Positions 7,527-17,600 are shown, counted from the first letter of the stretch. The stretch is 52,202 nucleotides of DNA from an uncultured Campylobacter sp. (GCF_938017615.1 NZ_CALIJA010000121.1:1-52202), one strand, 5' to 3'. Made by a program: numbers and translations. The notes: generated by a model from the letters alone, not told the origin.

Positions 7527-7943
7527 ATGAAAAATCAAAGCTTAAAGGGTGGAGCAGATAACTCCGCCCAAACTAGTGAGGCTTTGGACGCTAGGGATTT
7601 TAGCATAAACGAAAACGCTGACTATGGCGCCCAAAATGCAGACGCGGCTAAAAATTTAGATGAAAATGCGCAGGATTTTTCGGCAAATTTAGCAAGCGAA
7701 ACAAGCGAGCGGAATCTCGCGTCCTGCGAGAAAAATTCTAAAGATTTTTCTAGCATGGAATGTTGCGAAAATCAAAAAATTTCTGCGGATGCGAAAGATT
7801 GTGAGAGCGAGTGGAGTTCTTCGCAGACGCAAGGCTTATCAAGTGCGCAAAATTCCACTAGCGAGCAAAATTTCGCTGATACGCAAAATTTTTTATATAC
7901 AAGCAATTTCTGCCAGCGCAGCAAGCTTCGCGGAGGTTTGTAA
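7527..7943 (+). CDS. low-complexity hypothetical ORF
   Basis: 138 codons beginning ATG behind AAAGGCGTGAG, 13 nt after the PepSY stop, so the position fits an operon gene. The product is rich in Asn, Ser, Ala, Asp and Glu and has no recognisable domain, signal peptide or membrane segment. Short motifs such as Q-N-F-A and R-D-F-S recur every 10-15 residues, because the DNA contains the AAATTT/AAAATT core seen throughout the window. The last part, in another frame, encodes Cys-rich C-N-S-C-K-Q-V-L-C-S-R-C, so the 3' end may be frameshifted. It could be a real disordered protein or repeat-derived DNA that happens to be open. Confidence 0.35.
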   Translation: MKNQSLKGGADNSAQTSEALDARDFSINENADYGAQNADAAKNLDENAQDFSANLASETSERNLASCEKNSKDFSSMECCENQKISADAKDCESEWSSSQTQGLSSAQNSTSEQNFADTQNFLYTSNFCQRSKLRGGL

Positions 7944-8268
7944 TTCTTGCAAGCAAGTGCTTTGTAGCCGCTGCAAACGCGAAATCGCTAAGCAAATTTC
8001 AAGCGTGACTACGTAGGATTTGGGCTTTTTGCGTTAAATATCGCAGCAGGTGCGCTAAATTTTTAGGGAGATTAGGAAGCGTAGCGGATAAAAAGGCAAG
8101 CGAGATTAGAGCTAGACAAAAGGCGCCTGCGAATTAGCGCAGCTCCCAACGCTACTGAAATTTGGCGGTGCATAAAGCGAGCAGGTTTACACATCCAAAG
8201 CACCGCAAAATTTATGCGTTTTTGGCTAAAATGGCGGATTAGAATTAGCAAAATTTTAAAGGAGCACT
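7944..8268 (+). other. gap between the low-complexity ORF and the response regulator
   Basis: There is no convincing gene in these 325 bases. A minus-strand frame (8072-8398) overlaps the regulator and looks like a shadow. The left part, in the +1 frame relative to the preceding ORF, stays open to 8016 and encodes a Cys-rich peptide. The right end holds the regulator's proposed promoter and ribosome site. Confidence 0.5.
8227..8232 (+). promoter_or_regulatory. -10 element upstream of the response regulator
   Basis: TTTTTGGC-TAAAAT ends 36 nt before the TTG start at 8269. The T-run followed by GGCTA(T/A)AAT matches other start-proximal boxes in this window (23449, 41647, 49437) and the Campylobacter extended -10 type. 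Confidence 0.45.
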
Positions 8269-8931
8269 TTGAAAATTTTACTTGTCGAGGATGAAAAAGA
8301 TCTAAATCAAATAATCGCAAAATTTCTGAAAAAGGACGACTACAGCGTAGATTGCGCCTTTTGCGGCAAGGAAGCGCTAGAGTTTTTGGATGTCGCAAAA
8401 TATGACGCTATCGTGCTTGATGCGATGATGCCCGTGATGGACGGCTTTGAGTTTTTGAAGGCGGCGCGGGCGCGCGGACTGGGAACGCCGGTTTTATTTT
8501 TAACTGCGCGGAACGCCAAAGAAGATATCATCGCAGGGCTTGATCTGGGCGCAGACGATTATATGGTTAAGCCCTTTGATTTTCGTGAGCTTTTGGCGCG
8601 ACTTCGCGTAATTATCAGGCGTAAAAACGCTACTGCGGATAACGAAATTATCATAAGGCAAGTGTGCCTAAATCTAAGTAAAAAATCGGTCGTCTGCGCG
8701 GGCGAGGTAGTGGAGCTAACGGGTAAGGAATATAGAATTTTAGAGCTTTTAATGCTAAATCGCGGTGCGATTTTAAGCCGAGAACAAATCGGTGAGAGCA
8801 TTTGGGATTTTGGCGACGAAACAAGCTCAAATGTTATCGATGTTTTAATCAAAAATATCCGCAAAAAGCTAGGCGAGCACGGCGATATAATAGAAACGAA
8901 GCGAGGGCTTGGCTATGTCGTGGCAAAATAG
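8269..8931 (+). CDS. OmpR-family response regulator
   Basis: 220 residues. The receiver domain (1-115) has the acidic pocket E7/D8, phosphoacceptor D51 (I-V-L-D-A-M-M-P), T79 and K101 (V-K-P-F-D). The C-terminal winged-helix DNA-binding domain (about 128-220) ends K-R-G-L-G-Y-V. The start is TTG, with AAAGGAG at 8258-8264. No ATG is available before the conserved K-I-L-L-V-E-D-E. It overlaps the histidine kinase by 17 nt and follows the PepSY gene. The closest functional comparison is PmrA/CprR-type control of envelope modification, because eptA lies next to the operon. That link is inference, supported by the 11-bp direct repeat at 6931-6949. Confidence 0.95.
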   Translation: MKILLVEDEKDLNQIIAKFLKKDDYSVDCAFCGKEALEFLDVAKYDAIVLDAMMPVMDGFEFLKAARARGLGTPVLFLTARNAKEDIIAGLDLGADDYMVKPFDFRELLARLRVIIRRKNATADNEIIIRQVCLNLSKKSVVCAGEVVELTGKEYRILELLMLNRGAILSREQIGESIWDFGDETSSNVIDVLIKNIRKKLGEHGDIIETKRGLGYVVAK

Positions 8932-10612
8932 CAAGATTTGGATTAAAATTTCGGCGATTGCGAAGCAGATTTTTGCCGCTACGGCGCTTTTCATATTAAA
9001 ATTCGTGCGAAATTTTAAACAGAATTTTACGCATAATTTTGCGTGTTTAAAGAAAAGCCGCAAGAAAAATCCCACGCAAAATATTGAGTTAAACCGGGCG
9101 TCAAATTTTAAATGGAATTCCACGCAAAATCCGGCATCAAATTCCGCGCCGAATTTTGCTGCTACAAGCGCAACGCCTGATCTAGCGCAAAATTCTAATA
9201 GCGTTCTCGCGCAAAGTCAAGAACAAAATTTCGCGTCTAAAATCACAATACAAAATTTTGCTCAAGTCTTATCTAGAGTATTTACAATCGCTAAGGAGAA
9301 TTTTAGCTCACGCGCGCTACCTATCAGCCTGCGCGTGACGCTTTATTACAGCGTATTTATTTTGGCACTTGCAGGCGCTATTATCGGCATTTGCGGCTAT
9401 ATTTTAGACGAAGTATCAGGAAGCTCCGTCAGCCAAAAAAAGCTTGCCCGCTTAGTGCAAAAAGCCGCGCGCGATGACAAGCTAAAAAGCTTTGATGACG
9501 GTGTATTTTTCTACGAGCATGACGGACAAGGCGGCGTGATCGCAGGGTTTGTGCCTAAAGGCTTCGAGCCTGCGATGCCGCTCTCGCCTCAAGGCGCGCG
9601 CGAGGTGGAGCTTGATGACGACGAGTTTTTCTATTACGACGCGCAGATCAAAGGGCGCAGTGCATGGATACGCGGCGTCATCGCAGTTAGCGAGTTTGAG
9701 CTTGCGATGAAGCGCGTGATGCTGATCGCTCTTATCCTATCGCCGCTATTTGTGGTGCTCGTCATCTACGGCGGCTACGCGATCATAAAAAGAGCGTTTA
9801 AGCCCGTGCGCACTATGTCGCGTACAGCTAGCGAGATCGGAGCTAGCGGCGATTTTACGCGACGAATAGAACTACCGCGAGGCAAGGATGAACTAAGCGC
9901 GCTCGCAGCTACGTTTAATGAAATGCTAGCATCACTGCAAAGCGCGTTTGAGCGCGAGCGGCAGCTAAGCGCCGACCTTTCGCATGAGCTGCGTACGCCC
10001 GCTGCCGTCATACTGGCTCAAAGCGACTATGCCCTAGCCTACGAGCAAGACGCGAGCGAGGCGAGGGAGAGTTTCGCGGTCATCAATAATCAAGCGCGTA
10101 AAATTTCAGCGTTAATAGAGCAGATTTTAGAGCTTGCTCGCTTGCAGCGCGGCGCGCGTTTGGCACCCGTAAGCTTAAGCAGAATCGCAAGCGAGTGTGC
10201 GCAAGACTTTCAACTTTTGTGCGCACAAAAAGGGCTAAGCTTTAGCTCGCAGATAGCCGAGGGCGTGCGCGTAAACGGCGATGAGCTGCTTTTGATCAGG
10301 CTGATTAACAACCTTTTAAGCAATGCTTTAAAATTTGCGCGCAGCTGCGTCGTTTTAGAGCTTTGCGTGAGCGCAGACGCGTGCGAACTTAGCATAAGCG
10401 ACGATGGAGAGGGCATCGAGCCTGCTTTGCAAAATAAAATTTGGGACAAGCTCTATCAAATAGAGCACTCCAGAAATCGCGAGCAAAATAGCGGCGCAGG
10501 GCTCGGGCTAGCCATCGCCTCACAAATCGCAAAGATCCATAATGCGCAGGTTTCACTACGTAGCGAAGTAGGACGCGGAAGCAAATTTAGCGTAAATTTT
10601 AAGAAGGTTTAG
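8915..10612 (+). CDS. sensor histidine kinase with low-complexity N-terminal extension
   Basis: 565 residues from ATG 8915, overlapping the regulator's 3' end. An in-frame TTG at 8909 is an alternative. The kinase core is standard: TM1 about 141-164, a short periplasmic sensor domain, TM2 about 268-291, HAMP, phospho-acceptor H357 (L-S-H-E-L-R-T-P), N box (N-L-L-S-N-A-L-K-F), D-D-G-E-G-I and G-A-G-L-G-L-A-I. The first 140 residues are unusual. They contain a hydrophobic stretch at about 10-30, then an Asn/Ser/Ala/Gln-rich segment (about 50-115) with repeated Q-N-F/Q-N-S. Typical kinases of this family begin just before TM1. No better start with a ribosome site was found next to TM1, so the extension may be translated. 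If the hydrophobic stretch spans the membrane, the kinase has three membrane helices. Confidence 0.9.
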   Translation: MSWQNSKIWIKISAIAKQIFAATALFILKFVRNFKQNFTHNFACLKKSRKKNPTQNIELNRASNFKWNSTQNPASNSAPNFAATSATPDLAQNSNSVLAQSQEQNFASKITIQNFAQVLSRVFTIAKENFSSRALPISLRVTLYYSVFILALAGAIIGICGYILDEVSGSSVSQKKLARLVQKAARDDKLKSFDDGVFFYEHDGQGGVIAGFVPKGFEPAMPLSPQGAREVELDDDEFFYYDAQIKGRSAWIRGVIAVSEFELAMKRVMLIALILSPLFVVLVIYGGYAIIKRAFKPVRTMSRTASEIGASGDFTRRIELPRGKDELSALAATFNEMLASLQSAFERERQLSADLSHELRTPAAVILAQSDYALAYEQDASEARESFAVINNQARKISALIEQILELARLQRGARLAPVSLSRIASECAQDFQLLCAQKGLSFSSQIAEGVRVNGDELLLIRLINNLLSNALKFARSCVVLELCVSADACELSISDDGEGIEPALQNKIWDKLYQIEHSRNREQNSGAGLGLAIASQIAKIHNAQVSLRSEVGRGSKFSVNFKKV

Positions 10613-11114
10613 GCGGTTTTGTGGGCTTGGCGGCGTAAAGAAATGCTGGGCGGCGAAATTCTTAAAATTTTATCGCCTATTGTTGCTTAAAATTTAACGG
10701 CCATAGCCGTATATAGGGGCGATGGTGTAATTTTAAAATTAGGCCGGCGTCGCCAATAATATCGGATGATTTTTGTGATAGTCGTGCGCTTTTAAATTTA
10801 AATGGGCCAAATTTTAAAATTTAGTTTTACCGCGAAATTCCACGGCGAATTAATAAGACAAGGCGCGGCATTTCGCCCTTAGGCGAAGTGATAAGGCAAG
10901 CGCTTTAGAGCTTAAGTAGGCCGGCGCGGGTAATTTAAGAATTTTGAGGTATGCGGCAAAATAAGCCTTCGCTGAAATTTCACGGCGCAGTATTACAGGA
11001 TAAACCTTTGCTAAAATTCTAAGACGCTACATTCGGCTCTAGGGAATTTAAATTTAGGAGTATCTAGCGACCGAGTAAAAATTTAAATACGGAGCAAAAA
11101 AAGACAGACTGAGA
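10613..11114. other. gap after the histidine kinase, no gene seen
   Basis: About 500 bases with stops in all frames. They contain several AAATTTTAAAATTT palindromic patches, and at 10764-10789 a sequence starting GGATGATTTTTGTGA that resembles one arm of the inverted repeat at 117-188. Confidence 0.5.
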
Positions 11115-11485
11115 TTTAAGACCGCCTACATAAGCGAAATTTTGTATTTTTGCCCGCTTCGTCCTCGTAGCTTACGGCGATATAATCAAAACCATTTGCC
11201 TTACCTCGCCCCATGAGGCAGCCCCGTCGTTTATCAGTATGACCCTACCACGCTCGTCTGTCTCGTATCCGTAGCGGGTGCTGTAGCCAAATTTTACGCG
11301 GGTCTTGCACGGCGGTAGATTAAATTTCACTATATAGTGACGGGCTACTTTTCTGCATCGAGCTTGTCGCGAAACGTCGCGCTTTAGCCGTACGCAGTGC
11401 TATCAAAAATTAAAATTTCCTCGCCCGTTTTTACGCATTTGATTGCGAACTTGTGAGGCATGAGCTCGTCCTCATAAGTCTGCGG
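11115..11485 (-). pseudogene. decayed gene read in three frames
   Basis: The minus strand carries three protein-like open stretches in different frames that follow one another. One runs from about 11485 to the stop at 11391-11393 (D-E-L-M-P-H-K-F-A-I-K-C-V-K-T-G-E-E-I-L-I-F-D). The next runs from about 11358 to 11172 (Y-I-V-K-F-N-L-P-P-C-K-T-R-V-K-F-G-Y-S, then Y-E-T-D-E-R-G-R-V-I-L-I). The third runs from about 11203 to 11115 (F-D-Y-I-A-V-S-Y-E-D-E-A-G-K). The composition is unlike the AAATTT-rich filler and looks coding. I do not recognise the family. Frameshifts and stops suggest a pseudogene. The left edge of the neighbouring ferredoxin gene (stop 11472) overlaps its upstream end. Confidence 0.4.
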
Positions 11486-12233
11486 CGATGGACTTTTCTA
11501 AATTTTTCGCCCTGCCTAGGATCGTAATCGCCTTGTGCTCGCATATATTTACGCACCTGTAGCAAAGCGTGCACTCATCGCCGAATTGCGCCTTTTTGCA
11601 AGCAAGCTTTATGTTTCGCATCGGGCAGGGTTTGACGCAGGCTCCGCAGCCGATGCATCGCGATGGATCGAGGCTCGGCTTGCGCTTAGCAAAGGGGCTT
11701 TTGTCCCAAATTTTCATCCAAAGCCGCTGTCCTAAAAACCCTGCGATACGACAAAGCGCGCTCAGCCCCTCTTGCGGCGGACGATTTGTGCTAAGCGCCT
11801 CCGCAACGCGTCTGACTTTAGCATCCGCCTCTTTGATTATGCGCTCGTTTTTCGCTTGCGAGTAGCCAAAAATCGCCACGTCGAGGATGAACGCGGGCAT
11901 TTTGATATGAGCGCCGCCCGTTATGTTTGCGCCGAATTGTTTTAAAACTCTAGCCGCGCACCCTGCCCCGTCGCCGCTGAAAATCTCCATCGTAGCGAGG
12001 ATGAATACGTTTTTGCCGCTAAAGCTCGCGCCGTTTCGGTAGAGGAAGTCGCGCACGATACGCGGTAGGTCGCTAAAATAGACGGGATATGCCAAGATAA
12101 CGTCATTGTGGTGCTTTAAAAGCTCATTGCAAGCCTTGCTCTCGATCGAGACGCAAACGCCGCCAAGATGAGCGATGAGCCTATCCACGCAGTGCTTCGT
12201 GTTGCCCGTGGCGCTAAAATAGATCGCTATCAT
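11472..12233 (-). CDS. EFR1-type flavodoxin/ferredoxin fusion protein
   Basis: 253 residues. The N-terminal flavodoxin-like domain starts I-A-I-Y-F-S-A-T-G-N-T-K, the FMN phosphate loop, within the first 15 residues. A C-terminal ferredoxin domain has two Cx2Cx2CxxxCP-type clusters (C-I-G-C-G-A-C-V-K-P-C-P and C-T-L-C-Y-R-C-V-N-I-C). This layout is that of the EFR1 family of soluble electron-transfer proteins. I start at ATG 12233, behind GGGGAG. A longer in-frame start at 12284 has no ribosome site and adds 17 unlikely residues. It stands alone on the minus strand, with a decayed gene on one side and a 550-base gap on the other. The redox partner is not visible. The fumarate-reductase-like flavoprotein upstream is one candidate. 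Confidence 0.85.
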   Translation of the reverse strand: MIAIYFSATGNTKHCVDRLIAHLGGVCVSIESKACNELLKHHNDVILAYPVYFSDLPRIVRDFLYRNGASFSGKNVFILATMEIFSGDGAGCAARVLKQFGANITGGAHIKMPAFILDVAIFGYSQAKNERIIKEADAKVRRVAEALSTNRPPQEGLSALCRIAGFLGQRLWMKIWDKSPFAKRKPSLDPSRCIGCGACVKPCPMRNIKLACKKAQFGDECTLCYRCVNICEHKAITILGRAKNLEKSIAADL

Positions 12234-12783
12234 GCGTGTCTCCCCAAGTTGCTTCGTGTGACGAATTTTAGCGAAATTTAGCATCGTTGATTGCTAAATA
12301 GATGAAATTTTACGCAAAATGCGCATGAAATTTTAAAATTTGATCGTGCACTCATGCCGCTACGGCGTCATAAAAGCGGCGTTTAAATTTAGCTTTTACC
12401 TAGTGTGCGCGATACGCACAAAACAGGGCTTACGCAGCGCAGACTCGGGCGACGCCGCAGAGTTTTGGCGCTACAAAATTTAAAACTCCCGCGTTATGAA
12501 ATTTTAAAATTTTATGATTTGAAATTTTACCGTCGCGCCGCCGCGGGCGGCGAACGCACTCTCGTCCTTAGGCGTTACGACTTGGGCAACAAAGCCTTTT
12601 ATGCTGTACGCATTTTACTGCTTCACGTACCTAGCCTTGTAAACCGCTACAGACCCTGCCGCCGCTCTACGTAGGATTTACGGATTGTGCTGTGTCCTAC
12701 TTCGCGTGAGTCCTTCGTACATCAAGCGTTTCGGCGCAAAGCACGCACCGCTACTTCGTGCCGAAATTTCGCGGGCGCTAAAT
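12234..12783. other. gap, no gene supported
   Basis: The plus-strand open frames here (12405-12674 and others) encode arginine-rich sequence with no domain and look like chance. AAATTTTAAAATTT patches occur at about 12330 and 12480-12530. Confidence 0.5.
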
Positions 12784-14334
12784 TTAAGCCCCGATTGTTT
12801 CGCCCGCGATCATTCCGAAAACCATACAATCAAGGATCGCGTAGGTTCCGAGCCTGCTCGCGCCGTGCACGCCGCCGGTTACTTCGCCCGCAGCCCAGAG
12901 TCCCGGGATCGGCTCGTGAGTAAGGCTCGAGATTACCTGAGCTTTGGTGTTGATCTCGAGTCCGCCCATCGTGTGGTGCACCTTCGGCATCGTGCGGCTT
13001 GCGTAAAACGGCGGTTTGGAAACGTCGATGCCGTCTAGCTTATCGACCACTTTGCCGAATTCGGGGTCTTTGCCCGCTTTGACGTAAGAGTTATAATCCG
13101 CGACGGTCTTTAAAAACGGCTCCAGCGGCAGATTGTAAGCCTTCGCAAGCTCCTCTAGCGTGTCAAATTTCTTCACGACGCCCGCTTCCAGTGGCCTTGA
13201 AGTATAGACCGGGTTACGCGCGGCGACGGCTTGGGAGTCGCAGACGTTTACCGGATAGTTGTCGTTTTTCTCACTCTCGCCGATAACCTTAAAGCAGGCG
13301 TCCGCCTTGATCTTGCGCCCTGCGTGCTCATCCATAAAGCGTTTGCCGGTCTTTGGATCGACGGTTAGACCGTAGGTGTTGCAGCAGTGGTTGGTGAAGT
13401 TTACCGCAGCGCCGAAGCCCTTTTCGTCGGGCGAGCAATACGGAAGGAACTGAATCCATGACGTTAAAAGGGTAAATGCGCCGATTCTGTTTGCCGCTAG
13501 CATCGCTCCTGCCGAGCTTCCCGGATGGTTGGTGCTGTCTATGCTAGGCACTACGCGCGGATCTTGGATCTGGCGGTACCATAGATCGCGTCCGTATCCG
13601 CCCGAGGCTAGCAAAACGCCGTCTTTAGCTTTATAGCTCTTTTTCTCGCCGCTTTTATTTTCCAGATCGTCGCTAAAGAGCTTCGGATCAAATTTATACT
13701 CCTCGCGCGCTTCTACGCCCACGACGCGTCCGCTGTCATCCACGATGAAATCATCAAATTTCGTGCGGGTCTTGATCGTGACGTTAGGATCGTTTTGAAG
13801 TTTACCCATCATCGGTTGGATATAACCCGAGCCAGAGCCGTTGGTCGATTGTAAGCTTCTTGCGACGCTATGGCCGCTTTCAAAGATCAGCTTATCGCTA
13901 AATTCCGCTCCGCAGCTAGTTAAAAGATCCACGGCGTCGTTTGCGCGATCAAACATCACGCCCAAAAGATCGGTATGATTGAGTCCGAGTCCGTCTTTTA
14001 CGGCATCGGCGATAAAAAGCTCCTTGCTATCCTTGATGCCTTGTGCGACTTGAAATTTATTCATCGGAGCGGCCATATTTCCGCCGTTGATGACGGAATT
14101 TCCGCCCGCGCGACCCATCTTTTCTAAGATAAGCACCTTTTTACCGCGCCCGCTAGCTTTAATCGCCGCAGCAAGTCCCGCAAAACCGGTGCCGATGATG
14201 ACGATATCGTATTCCTCGTCAAATTTGACATCCTTAGCGTTTTGCGCCGCACTTGCGCTACTAGCCCCTAGCGCAAGCGCTCCGGCGCCCACTGCGCTAA
14301 TCTTTAAAAAACTACGTCTTGATACGTCTTGCAT
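12784..14334 (-). CDS. Tat-exported flavocytochrome-c-type fumarate reductase flavoprotein
   Basis: 516 residues from ATG 14334, with AAAGGAG six bases upstream. A leading TTG at 14340 lies inside the spacer. The Tat signal S-R-R-S-F-L-K is at 5-11, with a signal-peptidase site near A-S-A-A (27-30). It is followed by an FAD fold (I-I-G-T-G-F-A-G-L-A-A-A). The active-site region has H-H-T-M-G-G and H-G-A-S-R-L-G-T-Y-A, and G-K-R-F-M-D-E-H holds the catalytic-arginine region, all as in FccA/UrdA-type reductases. The haem domain of FccA is absent, so electrons must come from a separate protein, and none is adjacent. The substrate could be fumarate or another unsaturated acid such as urocanate or methacrylate. 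This is the second periplasmic fumarate-reductase-type enzyme in the window. Confidence 0.88.
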   Translation of the reverse strand: MQDVSRRSFLKISAVGAGALALGASSASAAQNAKDVKFDEEYDIVIIGTGFAGLAAAIKASGRGKKVLILEKMGRAGGNSVINGGNMAAPMNKFQVAQGIKDSKELFIADAVKDGLGLNHTDLLGVMFDRANDAVDLLTSCGAEFSDKLIFESGHSVARSLQSTNGSGSGYIQPMMGKLQNDPNVTIKTRTKFDDFIVDDSGRVVGVEAREEYKFDPKLFSDDLENKSGEKKSYKAKDGVLLASGGYGRDLWYRQIQDPRVVPSIDSTNHPGSSAGAMLAANRIGAFTLLTSWIQFLPYCSPDEKGFGAAVNFTNHCCNTYGLTVDPKTGKRFMDEHAGRKIKADACFKVIGESEKNDNYPVNVCDSQAVAARNPVYTSRPLEAGVVKKFDTLEELAKAYNLPLEPFLKTVADYNSYVKAGKDPEFGKVVDKLDGIDVSKPPFYASRTMPKVHHTMGGLEINTKAQVISSLTHEPIPGLWAAGEVTGGVHGASRLGTYAILDCMVFGMIAGETIGA

Positions 14335-14372
14335 TTGCAACTCCTTTAATTGAAAGTGTATATTTAAAAGAA

Positions 14373-14401
14373 ATGATAACTTGAATTTAAATGTAAGTCA
14401 A
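14373..14401 (-). promoter_or_regulatory. promoter-like sequence for the flavocytochrome-type gene
   Basis: On the minus strand TTGACT (14401-14396) and TATCAT (14378-14373) are separated by 17 bp. The extended -35 side TTTGACTTA is identical to that before mfrA. The start codon lies about 39 nt downstream of the -10. Confidence 0.6.
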
Positions 14402-14607
14402 ATAGAATAACTTTATAAATAGATAGTAAAAAGCTATGAAATATAGGCATTGATATAAAATTTTGAAATTCGGCGGGCGAGCGGAATTAAAATTTTAAAA
14501 TTTTATCAGGCGCTCGTTTGCAAAATGCTTGTGAACGCAAAAGCGCACTCGGCACGAAAATCGCAATGAATGCAAAATTCGCACCGAGCCTTAAAATCGC
14601 TACGCCC

Positions 14608-17600
14608 TTAGCGAGCGACTTTAAATTTAAGCGTTTGCAGATCGTAATTATTTACTCGCTCGTATTGCATATCCTCGATAGAGATCGCAGGAAGCGCGCA
14701 CGAGCCAGCCATAATCACGTTTATCGGCGTGTAGATGACGCCGGTACTATTATAGCCCTCTTGCGGATCGTAGTAAAAATAACCGCTTTTCGGGAAGTGA
14801 AGTACTCGGTCGTACAGATACTCCGTATACTCGATCGCTACGCTATCCACAAAGCCTTCCGGGCGAGCCTGTGCGGCCGAGCCCAGGCGCTCATTTACCG
14901 CCTCAAAGCAGCTAGGCATCGCCTCGTCGATTGCAAAATTATACAGATAATGATTCGCTCGCCAGCTGATCTTAGAGTAAATTTTCTGCCCTACTTTGAG
15001 TTTGTTTAGATCGACGATGTTGCCGCGAGCATCGAGAAACTCGCGATAAATTTCAACCTTCTTATCTCGGTCGTTATCAAACGGTCTATTTATGCTAAGC
15101 GGATTGTGTTTGACCGCAGCGCTTTCATATCCAAAGCCAAGAGCGGTAAAAAATAGCTCGCCATTGCCGCTCATCGGCGTAAATTCTATCGCGCCGTCTT
15201 TAACCGCGAGTTTGGTATCTAACGGCGAATTGAAATTTTTCGTCTCGCCGTCGTATTTTAATGCAAAATGGGCTTCTTTTTTCGAATCCTTAAAATACTC
15301 ATCAAATCCGCGTATGATGCTCGCTCGCTCCTGCGTGTTGTTTATATTTTTTAGATCGCGAATGATCGCATCGACCGTGCGAGCCGTGCTATCATCTTTG
15401 ATGCCCGCCTTGCCGAATGCGTAGAGCTTAAAGGCGGCGTCTCTTATGTCGCTAGCAAACGTCAAGCCCGCTCCGTCTTCGGCGTAATCATAATCCATTT
15501 GGTTTATTTTTTCACGCATGAAGTTAAACTCGGTCGTCATATTGTGCTTTTTAAGTATCGCAGCCATAGCGATGCGAGCCATCGGCGAGTTGTCATAAAG
15601 GCCATTGTCGTAAATGAAATTTATCTCATCGTCATCCAGCTTGCCGTATTGATCTAGCACGAAATCCGCATATACTCGAAGCGTCGCTTGATCTTCGTAG
15701 TCTGATTTTAAGGCGCTAAATATCAGCGATCTTTGCTTATTGCTAAGGAATTTATAGCGCGCATCAAGCTCTAATAAAACGTCGCTTGCGTAAATCGAAG
15801 CGTAGTAATTAGTAACGCCGTGAGCACTCCAGTAGCCGAAACTGCCGCTAGGTTTGAGGCGAGATAAAATTCTACTTGCATACTCGTTTACGCGGTTGGT
15901 TAAGGTTTTATTGGAGTCTTTGCGTGCGACATAATCAACCGCTACCATCTTTGAAGTAAGCTGCTCGGTGCAACCGTAAGGATAGAGATATAGCTCGTCC
16001 GCTAGGCTAAAAGCATTAGGCGTAGCGCTGATGTGAGTATAAATTTCTTTATAACTCGGATCGATTTTGAGCGTTACCGGCTTATTGCCATAGCTTACGT
16101 GAAATAGCTTCGAGCGCGGGAACTGGCTGATTATGTCAAATTCCACGTCGTTGCTAAATTTTTGCCCGTTTGCGTCAAGATCAAATTTAATGTTCGCATC
16201 CGCAATATCAAGTGCGCTCGCGGTGAAGTTCGTATGCTTGACCTCAAGCGGTTTGAGCGTGAAATTTGCCTCACCACCGCTTATAGCGACCGAAGGAGAT
16301 GAGCTGATTTTTAAGACCGCCTTTTGCTCTTTATCAGTCGTATTGATGAGCGTTAGCGGCACGGAAATTTCATCGCCGCGCACCATGTAGGTTAGATCGG
16401 CGGGCTTTATGATCACGTCGTCTCGGACCTTGGCTTCGACGTTTGCAGAGCCGATCGTAGCCGTCTCCCCGATAGCCATGGCGCTTAGTCGGATCGTGGA
16501 GTTAAAATTTTTCGGCATCGCAAGCTCAAATTTCGCCTCGCCGTTTGCATCCGCTTTTGCGATCAGCATTTTGATAAATTTTTTCTGCTTTTTGTTTTCG
16601 ACCGGGCTTAAATTTCGTTTAGCCTTCGCCATCACGCCGTCGCCGCCGAAGCTTAGCTCTTTAGCAGTAGTTTGATACACGCTAAGATCATCGTAAATAT
16701 CAAAGTACCGTAGTGCAAAATACGCGCTAACGTCAAACGCCTTAAATGCATCAAGCTCCTCTTGTGAGACGATATCTAAAATTCCAAGATCGACTGCGTA
16801 GAGCACCACTTTGGAATTCGGCTCGCTTTTTACGCTGATCTGCGCATTTTGCCCGTTTTTATAGCTTTTCTCGGCTAAAATTTGCACGTTAGCCTTGTGC
16901 GAGCTCGCATCTAGCGCCACCGGCACGTTTGCATAGGCTCTAAGCGGCATTGCAGCGGGTGTCGCGGCGCGCGCGATTACAGCGTTGATGTGTCCGCCAA
17001 CGAAATTATCCGGCACGCTAAGCTCAAATTCCGCGCTACCGCCTTTTATGGATAGAATTTTATAGTCGTAAACCTGCTCGCCTACGAGCGAGATATTTAG
17101 CACGCCGCTTTCTACTGGCGAATTGATGACGCCTTTAATTTTATCTCCAGCTTTAACCTTGTCGCTTGCGAGTTTAATTTTAGCGCTTTGCACGTCTTTA
17201 GCGTTTACCCGTCCATAATATCCCCAGCCGCTTACGTCCACGCGCACGCCAGCACTCGCGCCGCTTGAGTAATCGTTTGCGACGATTAGATAATTGCCGC
17301 CGTTTTGGAATTTATACTCAAACTCGCGCGCATCGGTGCTAACGGCGCTTACGAGATTAAAGCTTTCTTGCTCGACGTATCTGTTGCCGTCATAAACGTA
17401 AGTAAAATCGTCTCGGTAAATTTCAACGTCGATCTTGCCTTTGACGTCGGTTTTAGTTTTGGAATCTAGTAGCGCAAAGCCGAATTTTACGCTATCTCCG
17501 CTTGAAATAAAATCCTTGTTCGCGCGAATTCCTACGATACGATCATAAGGCAGATAGCTTAGGTTGCGATATGCACTTACGTTTTTACCCTCCTCGGTTA

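Noticed and set aside
12405..12674. Plus-strand open frame of 89 codons
   Set aside because: Arginine-rich, no domain, no ribosome site. The region looks like repeat filler.
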